Made by a program: the position numbers and the translations under genes. Positions 26,909-35,000 of a stretch of DNA of 64,000 nucleotides are shown here, in pieces. Each line of letters begins with the position of its first letter. Position 1 is the first letter of the stretch. The notes under the pieces are model-generated. The model was not told where the DNA came from. It made no database searches and saw only the letters and a list, made by a program, of their open reading frames with translations. The stretch is taken from contig NZ_CP014164.1 of NCBI RefSeq assembly GCF_001543285.1, positions 2,046,001 to 2,110,000 of the forward strand. The letters are read 5' to 3'. This stretch comes from Aerococcus viridans (GTDB lineage Bacteria > Bacillota > Bacilli > Lactobacillales > Aerococcaceae).

Positions 26909-27916
26909 TTATGCTAAGGATGCGATAACCTTGTCGGTGAAGGCTGCTGTTGTTAAATCACCGCCTAAGTCTCGGGTAAAGTTACCTGCATCGGACAAGA
27001 CCGAATTCAAAGCGTCGCGCAAACGAGTGGCATCTGCTTGTAAACTGATATGGTCAAGCAGGTCGGCAAAGGCCAATAAGATGGCTGTGGGGTTGGCAAG
27101 ACCCTGGCCGGCAATATCTGGTGCTGATCCATGAACGGCTTCAAATATCGCCACGTCATCACCCAAATTGGCACCTGGCACTAACCCCAAACCACCAATC
27201 AAACCGGCCATTAAATCAGATAAAATATCGCCGTATAAGTTTTCGGTGACGACCACATCGTACTGTTGGGGACGCATCACCAATTGCATGGCCATGTTGT
27301 CGACTAAAACCTCCGTTGCTTCAATTTGCGGATATTTAGCGGCAATTTCGCGCGCCACTTTTAGGAATAAGCCGTCTGATAGTTTCATAATATTGGCTTT
27401 AGTGACGATAGCGACCTTTTTTCGGTCATTAGCCACGGCATACTCAAAGGCTGCTGTGACAATCCGTTCTGTCGCCTGTCTGGTAATGATTTTGATGGAA
27501 TGGGCTTCGTCAGGTGAAATCTGCTCTTCTACGCCCGCGTATAAATCTTCTGTATTCTCCCGGAATAAAACGATATCCACGTCCCGGTGAAGTGCAGGAA
27601 TTTGGCCTAATACGCGGATTGGGCGGATGTTTGTATGTAATTGATAATGTTTTCTAAGTGATACGTTGACCGATCTAAAACCCTCACCAATTGGTGTTGC
27701 AATGGGTCCTTTCAAGGCAACCTTGTGAGTATCGATGGCGTCGTAAACGGCTTTGGGAATCAGTTCACCCGTTTCATCAATGGCGTCTTGTCCAGCGACC
27801 ACTTCATCCCAAGTAATTGGACTGCCTAGGGCTTTTGCCACTTGTTTGACAACTTGTGTAATTTCTTTTCCAATCCCGTCCCCAGGAATTAAGGCGATTG
27901 TATGTGTATTCGTCAT
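26909..27916 (-). CDS. NAD-dependent isocitrate dehydrogenase (isocitrate/isopropylmalate dehydrogenase family)
   Basis: A 335-residue beta-decarboxylating dehydrogenase. IPGDGIGKE, the substrate loop RSVNVSLRKHY, FRENTEDLYAGVE and HGSAPDIAGQGLANP are intact. The D-I pair in APDIAG is the NAD-type determinant; NADP enzymes have K-Y there. RENTEDLYAG and the SVNV loop favour isocitrate over isopropylmalate, and no leu genes adjoin. Homoisocitrate or tartrate activity cannot be excluded. The gene lies next to a decayed citrate transporter gene on the same strand, suggesting a former citrate-use cluster. GGAGTGG precedes the ATG. Confidence 0.8.
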   Translation of the reverse strand: MTNTHTIALIPGDGIGKEITQVVKQVAKALGSPITWDEVVAGQDAIDETGELIPKAVYDAIDTHKVALKGPIATPIGEGFRSVNVSLRKHYQLHTNIRPIRVLGQIPALHRDVDIVLFRENTEDLYAGVEEQISPDEAHSIKIITRQATERIVTAAFEYAVANDRKKVAIVTKANIMKLSDGLFLKVAREIAAKYPQIEATEVLVDNMAMQLVMRPQQYDVVVTENLYGDILSDLMAGLIGGLGLVPGANLGDDVAIFEAVHGSAPDIAGQGLANPTAILLAFADLLDHISLQADATRLRDALNSVLSDAGNFTRDLGGDLTTAAFTDKVIASLA

Positions 27917-27967
27917 GAAACCACTCCTTTTAAAGTCGATAATATAATAGCTTTAATTGATTCATCA

Positions 27968-29124
27968 TTATTGGAAAATGGGTAACAAACCAAAGATGGC
28001 AGCAGTAATCACGTAGACAATGAAAATCCCAAGTGACACGACCAAACCTTTTTCTGCCAGTCGCCCCATTCCACGCCTGTTAAACCAAGTAGTACGTATG
28101 AGAAAGGCACTAGTGGGCTGAACAAGTGGAAAGATTGACCGATTAGAGACGCAAATGTTAGTTGTAACGGGGTAAATCCGTAAACATATCCGGCTTGATA
28201 GGCATCATGCCGTAGTAGAAGGCATCGTTATGTAGGAAATAAGTACCTGGTTGGCTTCAGATGCGTTGCTGTCAATTCGCGCTTTTTGATTTTTAGGATT
28301 AGGATAGTTGACTAGTAAGGTGATCACTGTACCTAACATAAAGATAATCGCTGAAGGCACAGACCCTTCAACCAATAAGGCAATGGCTACAAGAACGATA
28401 ATTAAGTTGATCCAGACATTTTTAGGTCGACGTAATTCAAGGGTTTCTGGGTCGTCGATGACCATCATGGCCTGCATTTCTTGTTCAGACAAGTTGACCA
28501 CACCAAGCGTCTTCCGTTCTTGTAAACCAAAACCCAAGCGATGATAAACATATAAATCAAACCAGCTACCATCATTGGCACTAGTCCGCGCATGACATCA
28601 TTGGTTTCAACCCCCATAACAGCGATATCACGGGCAGTTGGACCACCCCACGGCAGTAAGTTAACGATTGAGTGCGACGTCATGGTTAAAACAGCTAGGT
28701 TTAACAAGGACATATTTAGTTTCTTGTAAATTGGCACCATAGCGGTACAGACAATGATCATAGTCGCTGTCCCATCACCGTTTAAGGAAACAGCAGCTGT
28801 TAAGGCAACAGTTGCCAAGGCGACTTTTAAGGGGTCCCCTTTGGCAAAACGAATCATCGCGTTAGACAAGGGATCGAATAGGCCTGCGTCAATCATGATG
28901 GTAAACATATATATTGCGAAGAATAACATAATCCCGGTAGATGACGTGGTCCCCAAGCCATCCATAGCCGCTTGACCAATATCAATCTGCCACAAATTAA
29001 GGACTTGTCCAATTATCGCCCATAACAGTGGCAAGAATACCAAACCAATGAAGAGTGACATCTTCTTACGCATAATAACAAACATCAAAATAACAATCAG
29101 GGCGTACCCCATAAATGCAATCAT
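27968..29124 (-). pseudogene. citrate transporter (CitMHS family), multiply frameshifted
   Basis: The first frame (29124 to about 28530) encodes the first 200 residues of a CitMHS permease (SLNGDGTATMIIVCTAMVP, LLPWGGPTARD). A frameshift near 28535 leads to a second frame (VWINLIIVLVAIALL). After KARIDSNASEANQ the frame shifts again directly into TYFLHNDAFYYGMMPI, and the normal transmembrane stretch between these blocks is missing. Two more shifts, near 28190 and in an A-run near 28050, are needed to reach GLVVSLGIFIVYVITAAIFG and the stop at 27968. The original protein imported metal-citrate complexes. Neighbouring genes are intact, so decay is more likely than poor sequence. Confidence 0.85.
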
Positions 29125-29275
29125 TAAAAAACGCCTATTACTTTCTCATCATTTTATATGTGTTTTATCATGCGCTAAATACAATCAATTGTCAATGAAA
29201 TTTCCGCAAAAATACAAAACATGTTACATTAGCTTACATATTATGATAGTTATGTTTTATTAGATGCCAAATAAA

Positions 29276-29308
29276 AAAGCCAACAAAATATAGGCTTTTG
29301 CTGGCTTT
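29276..29308 (-). terminator. terminator downstream of the HAD phosphatase gene
   Basis: AAAGCCA (29276-29282) pairs with TGGCTTT (29302-29308), and the minus strand continues in six Ts. The surrounding gap 29125-29436 is AT-rich; apart from this hairpin and the presumed promoter of the citrate transporter remnant I see nothing in it. Confidence 0.65.
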
Positions 29309-29436
29309 CTCAAAAATCGAATCGTTCACATCGTTTTTTGTCTTTATAATAAACTAAAAATACTTTGTTTCTTTAGGTATATTTTCTACCGAAATCTCTC
29401 ACTCATATCAAGAGAGCTGACATGACAGGTTGGATT

Positions 29437-30129
29437 CTATAAATTCCCTAACAAAGTCCGCATTTCTAGGAAGTCATCTGTTGTGCAGGTGGCTACAGTG
29501 TTTGGGACTTCTGTTGTACTGTAGTGGATAGCTTGCCATCCGGCTTGAATGGCCCCTTCGATGTCGTTTTGATAGTCGTCACCGACGAACAAGATTTCTT
29601 GAGGTGCAACATTTAAATCAGCAGCAATGGCGTCAAATACCTTGCGTTGTGGTTTTGACCCACCCATACTTTCAGAAATGTACCACTTATCCTTATCAAT
29701 AAATTGATCGACACCTAGGTTGGTCAATTTATCTATTTGCGCTTCCGTTGACCCATTAGTTAAAACGAATAGCGTCATCCCTTTAGATAAGGCCGCTTCC
29801 ATCAAGGCTACTAAGTCTTCGCTTAATCTTAATTGTTCTTGATATTGATTTTTCAGTTGGTTGAATTTTTTCGCAGTTGCTTGGTCAATTTCATGACCAA
29901 AATGTGCATATGTCTCAATGACCCGGTCATTTTTGAAGGCAGCTTCTGTCTTTTTGCCAGCCATAAAGGCTTGATATTCTTGCTCGGAGAATTCGGCGTA
30001 GACTTGATTGAAGGTCTCAAAATCAACGTCTAGATGGTGGTCTGTCGCCTGCATATCTCGGTAGGTTTCCTCATAGATGGTTAATCGGTTGTACAAGGTA
30101 TCGTCTAAATCAAATCCAATTGCTTTCAT
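29437..30129 (-). CDS. HAD-superfamily hydrolase (YjjG-like)
   Basis: A 230-residue phosphatase of the haloacid dehalogenase superfamily. Motif I DLDDT places the nucleophile at D7 and the acid at D9; motif II is LTNGST, motif III the Lys in GGSKPQRKVF, and motif IV GDDYQND. The helical cap between motifs I and II (about 15-90) fits YjjG-type nucleotidases, but the substrate is not determined. The ORF is open 35 codons upstream; AAGGGGAT just before the ATG at 30129 and the motif position show that this is the real start. Confidence 0.85.
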   Translation of the reverse strand: MKAIGFDLDDTLYNRLTIYEETYRDMQATDHHLDVDFETFNQVYAEFSEQEYQAFMAGKKTEAAFKNDRVIETYAHFGHEIDQATAKKFNQLKNQYQEQLRLSEDLVALMEAALSKGMTLFVLTNGSTEAQIDKLTNLGVDQFIDKDKWYISESMGGSKPQRKVFDAIAADLNVAPQEILFVGDDYQNDIEGAIQAGWQAIHYSTTEVPNTVATCTTDDFLEMRTLLGNL

Positions 30130-30264
30130 ATCTATCCCCTTTTCAATCATTTTCATATGATAACAAATAGCGGCCTTGAACGCACATATTACGAAAAAAG
30201 ACGACCCAAGTCTGAAATTAGACCGGACCGTCAATTTGTCTACATTTTTTAGTAGATTTTGTCA

Positions 30265-31323
30265 TTATCTTTTAAAATTTGAAAAAAGGATTTTGCTGAG
30301 TTTCTTATCGCCTTGCATTTCAAGCTGACAGGCACCGGCATATTGGTACTCATAAATGTACTGCTGGCCAATATTTTGAATACTTTTTAAGCTGGCTTGT
30401 TGGTAACCATTTTCACTAAGACTCGCTAAATCACCGCCTAAAAGACCTTCCAATTGCACTTTAAAATCTTCAAGTGCATTGGCTTTATAAACATCTCGGT
30501 CAGCTTTTAAATAATCAAAGACAGGTAAATCAGATACAATCGTGTTCACCTTGCTGGCTAATGCTTCAAGTAAGACGATCCCTTCTGTTTCCTCGTGCGT
30601 CATGAATAAATAGACATCTGCCATTTGATAGGCAACGCGGACCTGGTCACGGGGGATATAGCCGGCAAAAATCAAATTCGGCAACTCGGTGGCGATGGCT
30701 TTTTTGACATCTTTAGGTAAGGTATAAGGATTTGAATAGCCAAACCAAATAAAGGTAACATCTGGCATTTGCTTGGCCAATTCGACAAATTCAATAATCC
30801 CTTTACGCTCAATTTGTAGACCCACTGAAATGGCTACTTTCTGGTCCGGGCGCAGATTAAACCGCGCCCGCATGTTGGCCACTTCTTCTTGGCTAGCTTG
30901 CCAATAAGCTAGGTCAATCCCATTTGAAATGACATGGATAGGTTTATCGATATCGTATTTTTCAAGTAAGCTTTTAGCATACTGACTTGGCGTCAGGATC
31001 AGGTCTGCCGAGTTGTAGCAGGTGTTGAGCCAGTATTTAAATCCGAGCGATGCTTGGTTAGAAAAGGTGTAGGAATTCTTGAAATCTTCCATGGTTGAGT
31101 GGGCGTGGTAGATGACAGGTTTACCAGCGGCTTTTGCCTTTTTAGCAACAACAAGGGAATGAGGAAAGACGGTATTGGTGTGAACCATGTCGAAGTCATC
31201 CTTGTAGTTGGTTGTATAAGCAATGCCCGCAGATTCAAGGGCCATTTCCTGGTGCAACTGGGCGCGTCCTACCCCACTTTGTTGAATTGATTTCTTCATA
31301 TCACTGTGCAATAAAATTTTCAT
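30265..31323 (-). CDS. GT4-family glycosyltransferase
   Basis: A 352-residue GT-B fold glycosyltransferase. The N-terminal domain has HTNTVFPHSLVVAKKAK and YHAHST; the C-terminal domain has the nucleotide-sugar site SVGLQIERKG and the EX7E region THEETEGIVLLEALA. Relatives make glycolipids such as glucosyl-diacylglycerol, but the acceptor cannot be inferred. Two adjacent ATGs are possible (31326 and 31323); AGGAG spacing favours the second. The stop of the TVP38-type membrane protein gene is only about 10 bases upstream, so the two form an operon. Confidence 0.85.
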   Translation of the reverse strand: MKILLHSDMKKSIQQSGVGRAQLHQEMALESAGIAYTTNYKDDFDMVHTNTVFPHSLVVAKKAKAAGKPVIYHAHSTMEDFKNSYTFSNQASLGFKYWLNTCYNSADLILTPSQYAKSLLEKYDIDKPIHVISNGIDLAYWQASQEEVANMRARFNLRPDQKVAISVGLQIERKGIIEFVELAKQMPDVTFIWFGYSNPYTLPKDVKKAIATELPNLIFAGYIPRDQVRVAYQMADVYLFMTHEETEGIVLLEALASKVNTIVSDLPVFDYLKADRDVYKANALEDFKVQLEGLLGGDLASLSENGYQQASLKSIQNIGQQYIYEYQYAGACQLEMQGDKKLSKILFSNFKR

Positions 31324-31332
31324 CATAGACTC

Positions 31333-31935
31333 CTATATCCACTTACTCACTAGATCAACTAAAAAGATAGTTGAATAAGAGTAAATCAAAATGGTAACGG
31401 GTTTCCCTACTGCCAAGACTTGAACGAAACGCGACAGAGACAAATTGGTTAAACCAGCCACATAGCAAATCACATCAGCCGGCATAAAGGGCAAGATCAA
31501 ACCTAAAATCAAGACCCGTTTAAAGCCCGACCGGTCATCCAGCCAACTTAAGGCCTTATTATAGTACTTATCTCCCACTAGCATATGGACCAAACTTCGG
31601 CCATACTTGCGGGCTAAGTAAAAGTTGAATATGGACCCTAGGAAAATGGGCATCAAGTTCCAAATAAAGCCCCAGACATCCCCAAACATGTATACACCAA
31701 GCGGGATGGTAATCGAACCAGGTATGACGGGCACAACGGTTTGGATAAATTGAATCACCACAAACATCAGCGGTGCGGCAATCCCAAAGTGGCCCATAAA
31801 TCTTAAAAAGGCCACCTTATCTACTAACAAACCGTTCTGCCATGCCCAAACAATAAAGATTACAGTCGCAATCGTACCTAGAATATTCAGTAAATGAATC
31901 AACCGCTGTACGAATTGTTTACGATGCATATCCAT
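31333..31935 (-). CDS. TVP38/TMEM64 (VTT/DedA-like) membrane protein
   Basis: A 200-residue integral membrane protein with five or six helices. The middle holds the VTT/SNARE-associated domain signature: GSITIPLGVYMFGDVWGF, FNFYLARKYG and LILPFMPADVICYVAGLT. Relatives are implicated in lipid scrambling or membrane homeostasis. The ORF opens with TTG at 31941, but GGGGAG spaced 7 bases from the ATG at 31935 makes that the start. Pairing with a glycosyltransferase suggests a glycolipid or envelope role. Confidence 0.85.
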   Translation of the reverse strand: MDMHRKQFVQRLIHLLNILGTIATVIFIVWAWQNGLLVDKVAFLRFMGHFGIAAPLMFVVIQFIQTVVPVIPGSITIPLGVYMFGDVWGFIWNLMPIFLGSIFNFYLARKYGRSLVHMLVGDKYYNKALSWLDDRSGFKRVLILGLILPFMPADVICYVAGLTNLSLSRFVQVLAVGKPVTILIYSYSTIFLVDLVSKWI

Positions 31936-32084
31936 AGCCAATCTCCCCTCAATAGTCTACGCTATTGTCTGAAATATTAATCACCTTTAGTATAACGTAT
32001 TTCTTCGATTTTTATTGTAAACTTTTAAAAGGTAGAATCATAGGTCAAAAGTACCATTATAGATACAGAAAATAAAAAATAAAC

Positions 32085-32111
32085 AAAAAAAGATAGCCCT
32101 ATTGAGCTACC
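32085..32111 (-). terminator. terminator of the tRNA cluster
   Basis: GATAGC (32092-32097) pairs with GCTACC (32106-32111) with one G-U, and the minus strand continues in seven Ts. It follows tRNA-Pro by 8 bases. Confidence 0.7.
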
Positions 32112-32118
32112 CCATTAG

Positions 32119-32192
32119 TCGGGAAAACAGGATTCGAACCTGCGACCCCTTGGTCCCAAACCAAGTGCTCTACCAAGCTGAGCTATTTCCCG
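32119..32192 (-). tRNA. tRNA-Pro (anticodon UGG)
   Basis: The 74-nt cloverleaf on the minus strand begins CGGGAAATAGC and ends with TTTTCCCG plus discriminator A. The anticodon loop is TTTGGGA (anticodon TGG) and the T arm is GCAGGTTCGAATCCTGT. CCA is not encoded. It is last in a four-tRNA cluster. Confidence 0.96.
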
Positions 32193-32210
32193 CTATTAAA
32201 AAAATAAACA

Positions 32211-32284
32211 TGCACCCAGCAGGATTCGAACCTGCAACCGCCTGATTCGTAGTCAGGTACTCTATCCAGTTGAGCCATGGGTGC
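32211..32284 (-). tRNA. tRNA-Arg (anticodon ACG)
   Basis: The 74-nt cloverleaf on the minus strand begins GCACCCATGGC and ends CTGGGTGC plus discriminator A. The anticodon loop is CTACGAA (anticodon ACG). A34 should be deaminated to inosine by TadA (14235-14762). CCA is not encoded. Confidence 0.96.
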
Positions 32285-32296
32285 ATAAATATAAAA

Positions 32297-32381
32297 TGCC
32301 GAGGACCGGGGTCGAACCGGTACGAGGTTAACCCTCGCAGGATTTTAAGTCCTGTGCGTCTGCCTATTCCGCCACCCCGGC
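32297..32381 (-). tRNA. tRNA-Leu (anticodon UAA)
   Basis: An 85-nt class II tRNA with a long variable arm on the minus strand. It begins GCCGGGGTGGCGGAATAGG and has anticodon loop CTTAAAA (anticodon TAA). The acceptor end is CCTCGGC plus discriminator A. CCA is not encoded. Confidence 0.96.
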
Positions 32382-32421
32382 ATATTATAAAAAGTATTTA
32401 AATGTTTTGTCTTTTAGACAA

Positions 32422-32493
32422 AGCGGAAAACGGGGTTCGAACCCGCGACCCCCACCTTGGCAAGGTGGTGCTCTACCACTGAGCTATTTCCGC
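32422..32493 (-). tRNA. tRNA-Gly (anticodon GCC)
   Basis: The 72-nt cloverleaf on the minus strand begins GCGGAAATAGCTCAGTGG. The anticodon loop is TTGCCAA (anticodon GCC) and the T arm GCGGGTTCGAACCCCGT. Discriminator T. It is first in the cluster in the direction of transcription; CCA is not encoded. Confidence 0.96.
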
Positions 32494-32702
32494 GTGTTTT
32501 TTGTGTCATCAACTGACGACTAGATAAGAATATCATCTGATAGCAAAGATGTCAATAACATTTCCGAAAAAAGTTTAAAAAACATGAAAAAACATTTTTT
32601 TACCTTCCGAAAATAGGCAAATGGAGGCGATTGGCAGAAAGTTTAGGTAAGATCCTTACAGTTCCCCATTTTCAGCTTTAAGCTTTATGCTTTAGTAACG
32701 TA

Positions 32703-33092
32703 CTATTCCATGATCATGTCGTATTGACTTGCTGTTAGATCTACCTTAGTATGCAAGTCTTCTCTAACCCCCGTCGCACTCCCCCGTAATTGAGGCGGTG
32801 TATAAGGAATCAGATCTTCTTCAAAATAAATTGTTCCAAGAGATAAGGAAATGCCAATTGAGCTATCTTCTTTTCCTTCAAAGGCAGGCAAGGAAGCTAA
32901 TTCATCGAATACAGCCATAAAATTTTCTTCAGAATCCAAATGTTTAGCCTGGCGACCAATATAGCCCCGTGATTCGCCAGGCGCTCGATAGGTTTCAACA
33001 TAGTGTATTTCCCCAGTTACATAGCCGGTAATCCCCGCACCAATAGTCAATATTATCAAAAGCAAGCATGCATGCCCAATAAATTTCTCCAC
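32703..33092 (-). CDS. hypothetical membrane-anchored protein
   Basis: A 129-residue protein with one N-terminal hydrophobic helix (about 5-26, FIGHACLLLIILTIGAGITG) followed by a polar, acidic domain predicted to be outside the membrane. There is no lipobox. The start is a GTG at 33092 with GAGGTG about 7 bases upstream; no ATG alternative is well placed. It stands alone between the tRNA cluster and a gene-poor gap. I recognise no family. Confidence 0.55.
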   Translation of the reverse strand: MEKFIGHACLLLIILTIGAGITGYVTGEIHYVETYRAPGESRGYIGRQAKHLDSEENFMAVFDELASLPAFEGKEDSSIGISLSLGTIYFEEDLIPYTPPQLRGSATGVREDLHTKVDLTASQYDMIME

Positions 33093-33289
33093 TATCCTTC
33101 ACCTCTTTAAAATCCACAATACAATCCACTTATGCTGAAAACTGAAATTCTTTATTCTATTTATAGCAAATTCCTTGAAAACACTACCTTGGATGATCAT
33201 TATTCTTTTAAATTCATCCTACTTGTATTACATTTATTTTTAACCCATATTAAAAAACGCCATTGAATCAGTGTTTTTTGAGAATTCAC

Positions 33290-33455
33290 ATTTTCTTCAA
33301 TATTTTATCTCAAATCTTCACGGGAAATTCAAAGGTACACGCTATTATATAAGCATACCCAATATAAAAAATTTTCTTCATAAATCTTTCTCCTCCCAAA
33401 CGAAAGATTATAAAGTAAACCACCTACCGCTTCCCAACGGTAGGTGGTTTTTTTA
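33290..33455 (+). ncRNA. possible small RNA ending in a strong plus-strand terminator
   Basis: AACCACCTACCG (33418-33429) pairs perfectly with CGGTAGGTGGTT (33438-33449) and is followed by seven Ts on the plus strand. No plus-strand gene lies upstream for more than 10 kb. A possible promoter is TTGAGA (33289-33294), 17 bases, TATTTT (33312-33317), which would give a transcript of about 130 nt. There is no convincing reading frame. The rest of the gap 33093-33464 shows nothing else. Confidence 0.35.
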
Positions 33456-33464
33456 TGCCCCATA

Positions 33465-33494
33465 AAAACCGCCCATCATAAGATAGGCGGTTTT
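33465..33494 (-). terminator. terminator of the ROK kinase gene
   Basis: AAAACCGCC (33465-33473) pairs with GGCGGTTTT (33486-33494); the minus strand continues with Ts. It lies directly after the stop of the kinase gene. Confidence 0.8.
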
Positions 33495-33499
33495 CAAAT

Positions 33500-34413
33500 C
33501 TATTCTTCTATCAACAATTGGTATACGGCCCCAATCAAGTTGGCTTCACTACCATATTTACACAAACCAATCTCAATCGGTTCAAATGAATTTTTGAACC
33601 ATTCTACATGGTCTCTTATTTCATTATACTTATTTTGAATGCCTTCTAATAATAGTGGTTGAGCGGAGATTCCACCACCAAAAATAACGCGGTCAAGATC
33701 TAAAGAAATTTGTAGGGTATGGATGATATAAACGATATCTTGGCAATATTGTTCGAATAAGGCTGTAACTTCAGGATTGTCCCCCTCTTCTAAGGCTTGG
33801 AAAACTTCCTCCCCGTCACCAGGTGCTAATCCTAATAACGCTCTTGATTTGTTGATAGAGATAACGGCAGATCCGCGCCTTCCCATTGCGTTCTCTGTGG
33901 TCATATCGTTAGAAGATGCATACATATAGAACAGTTCGCCCGCTTGGAAATGACTGCCTTGGTGCAGTTGCCCATTTAAAACAATCCCACCACCAACACC
34001 CGTTCCTATTAGTAAAACTAAGCCATTTTTAACATCTGTTAAGTGCCCTTGCCATAATTCAGCTTGAGCTGCTGCCTTGCCGTCGTTAATAGCCACCGCT
34101 GGTAGGGCAAAATTTTCTTTAATAAAGTGTTTAAAATTTAAGCCATCGATAAAAGGAATTGCGCCCCCAACATGGACGACACCTGTTTCTGAAATCACCT
34201 GCCCTGGTGCAGAAAAACCAACTCCTTTTAGCTGGTCCCCCACCTGTGCCGTGCTTGATTAACAATATCAATGATAGCTAATTTTAAATCAGGCAAGTTC
34301 TGTGGCGTTTTCCGCTTATATTGGTTGGTAATCTGACCCAATTTGTCTACCAATCCTGATTTAATATTTGTCCCGCCGATATCAATGCTTAAATATAGTG
34401 CTTGTGCTGTCAT
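33500..34413 (-). pseudogene. ROK-family sugar kinase, split by one frameshift
   Basis: The N-terminal part (from the ATG at 34413, with GGAGGCGG) carries the phosphate loop LSIDIGGTNIKSGLVD. The frame ends early at 34228. The rest of the protein, GVGFSAPG, AINDGKAAA, the ATP site LIGTGVGGGIVLNGQ and the C-terminus IFGGGISAQP, continues in another frame to 33500. The break is at a run of five Gs (34237-34241); one more G restores a single ROK protein of about 300 residues. The family ROK zinc-finger CXCG motif is absent; MGRRGSAV occupies the region where it would lie. The substrate is probably glucose or another hexose. A decayed gene, phase variation or a sequencing error are all possible. 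Confidence 0.8.
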
Positions 34414-34430
34414 TAAACCGCCTCCAATAA

Positions 34431-34444
34431 TGTAATCGCTTACG
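34431..34444 (-). promoter_or_regulatory. cre-like box before the ROK kinase gene
   Basis: TGTAATCGCTTACG matches 13 of 14 positions of the cre consensus. It lies just upstream of the kinase ribosome binding site. TTGCAACCATTTTACG (34450-34465) beside it resembles the presumed MalR operators of this window. Confidence 0.5.
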
Positions 34445-34518
34445 ATATATTGCAACCATTTTACGCTAACATGTAGCAAAAAAAACAGAAAATACACTCT
34501 GGTTCTGATCACACACCT

Positions 34519-34833
34519 TTAAATATGCGCTTCTATCAGGTCTGCCAACATCTGCGTTTGCTTAGGTAGTGGTACGTAAGCTTGGGGCGGGATTTTTACA
34601 ATAGGTTTGGCCATCCGGTGGGCAAATTTGGCTAAGTTGTCAAAATACATCCGGGTCTGTGGGCTGACTAGATATAAATCAAATTGATCCTCTTCAATTG
34701 CCTTTTGTCCGGCATAGATGGAGGTTGCGGCGACCTCGATGTCTGTACCCTGTGTTTGAAATAGTGCGGTTGCCTTCTTAGCGACTAGTGACGATGACAT
34801 CCCACCTGCGCATACAATTAATACTTTTTTCAC
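34519..34833 (-). CDS. PTS lactose/cellobiose-family IIB component
   Basis: A 104-residue cytoplasmic IIB protein. The phosphorylated cysteine is C8 in IVCAGGMSSSLVAKK, the P-loop typical of the chitobiose/cellobiose family. The start is GTG at 34833 with GGAGGG upstream. No IIC or IIA of the same family is found in the window, so it is an orphan that must work with a distant permease or serve in regulation. It is followed by the ROK kinase gene after about 105 bases. Confidence 0.88.
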   Translation of the reverse strand: MKKVLIVCAGGMSSSLVAKKATALFQTQGTDIEVAATSIYAGQKAIEEDQFDLYLVSPQTRMYFDNLAKFAHRMAKPIVKIPPQAYVPLPKQTQMLADLIEAHI

Positions 34834-34933
34834 TTATATACCCTCCAGTCCTACTTGTGTCCACAAAGGGTTCGCAAGGAAATGAAATCCTTTGCACCAT
34901 TATCCATTTCCTTTCTCAAAGATACAAGAAAAA

Positions 34934-34958
34934 CCGAGTAGGATCTTTCCCCACTCGG
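34934..34958 (-). terminator. terminator of the maltodextrin phosphorylase gene
   Basis: CCGAGT (34934-34939) pairs with ACTCGG (34953-34958), and the minus strand continues in TTTTTCTT. It separates the phosphorylase transcript from the IIB/ROK pair. Confidence 0.75.
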
Positions 34959-35000
34959 CCCTTCTTGATTATGCAAATGTGTTCAATATTTAACGAATAC

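Noticed and set aside
27168..27590. 140-codon ORF antisense to the isocitrate dehydrogenase
   Set aside because: It is fully contained within a conserved gene on the other strand with no independent support.
26909..27916. 3-isopropylmalate dehydrogenase (LeuB)
   Set aside because: The SVNV substrate loop and RENTEDLYAG pattern fit isocitrate dehydrogenase better, and no other leucine genes adjoin.
33271..33465. 64-codon ORF in the gap before the ROK kinase
   Set aside because: It reads through a strong terminator hairpin and lacks a ribosome binding site.
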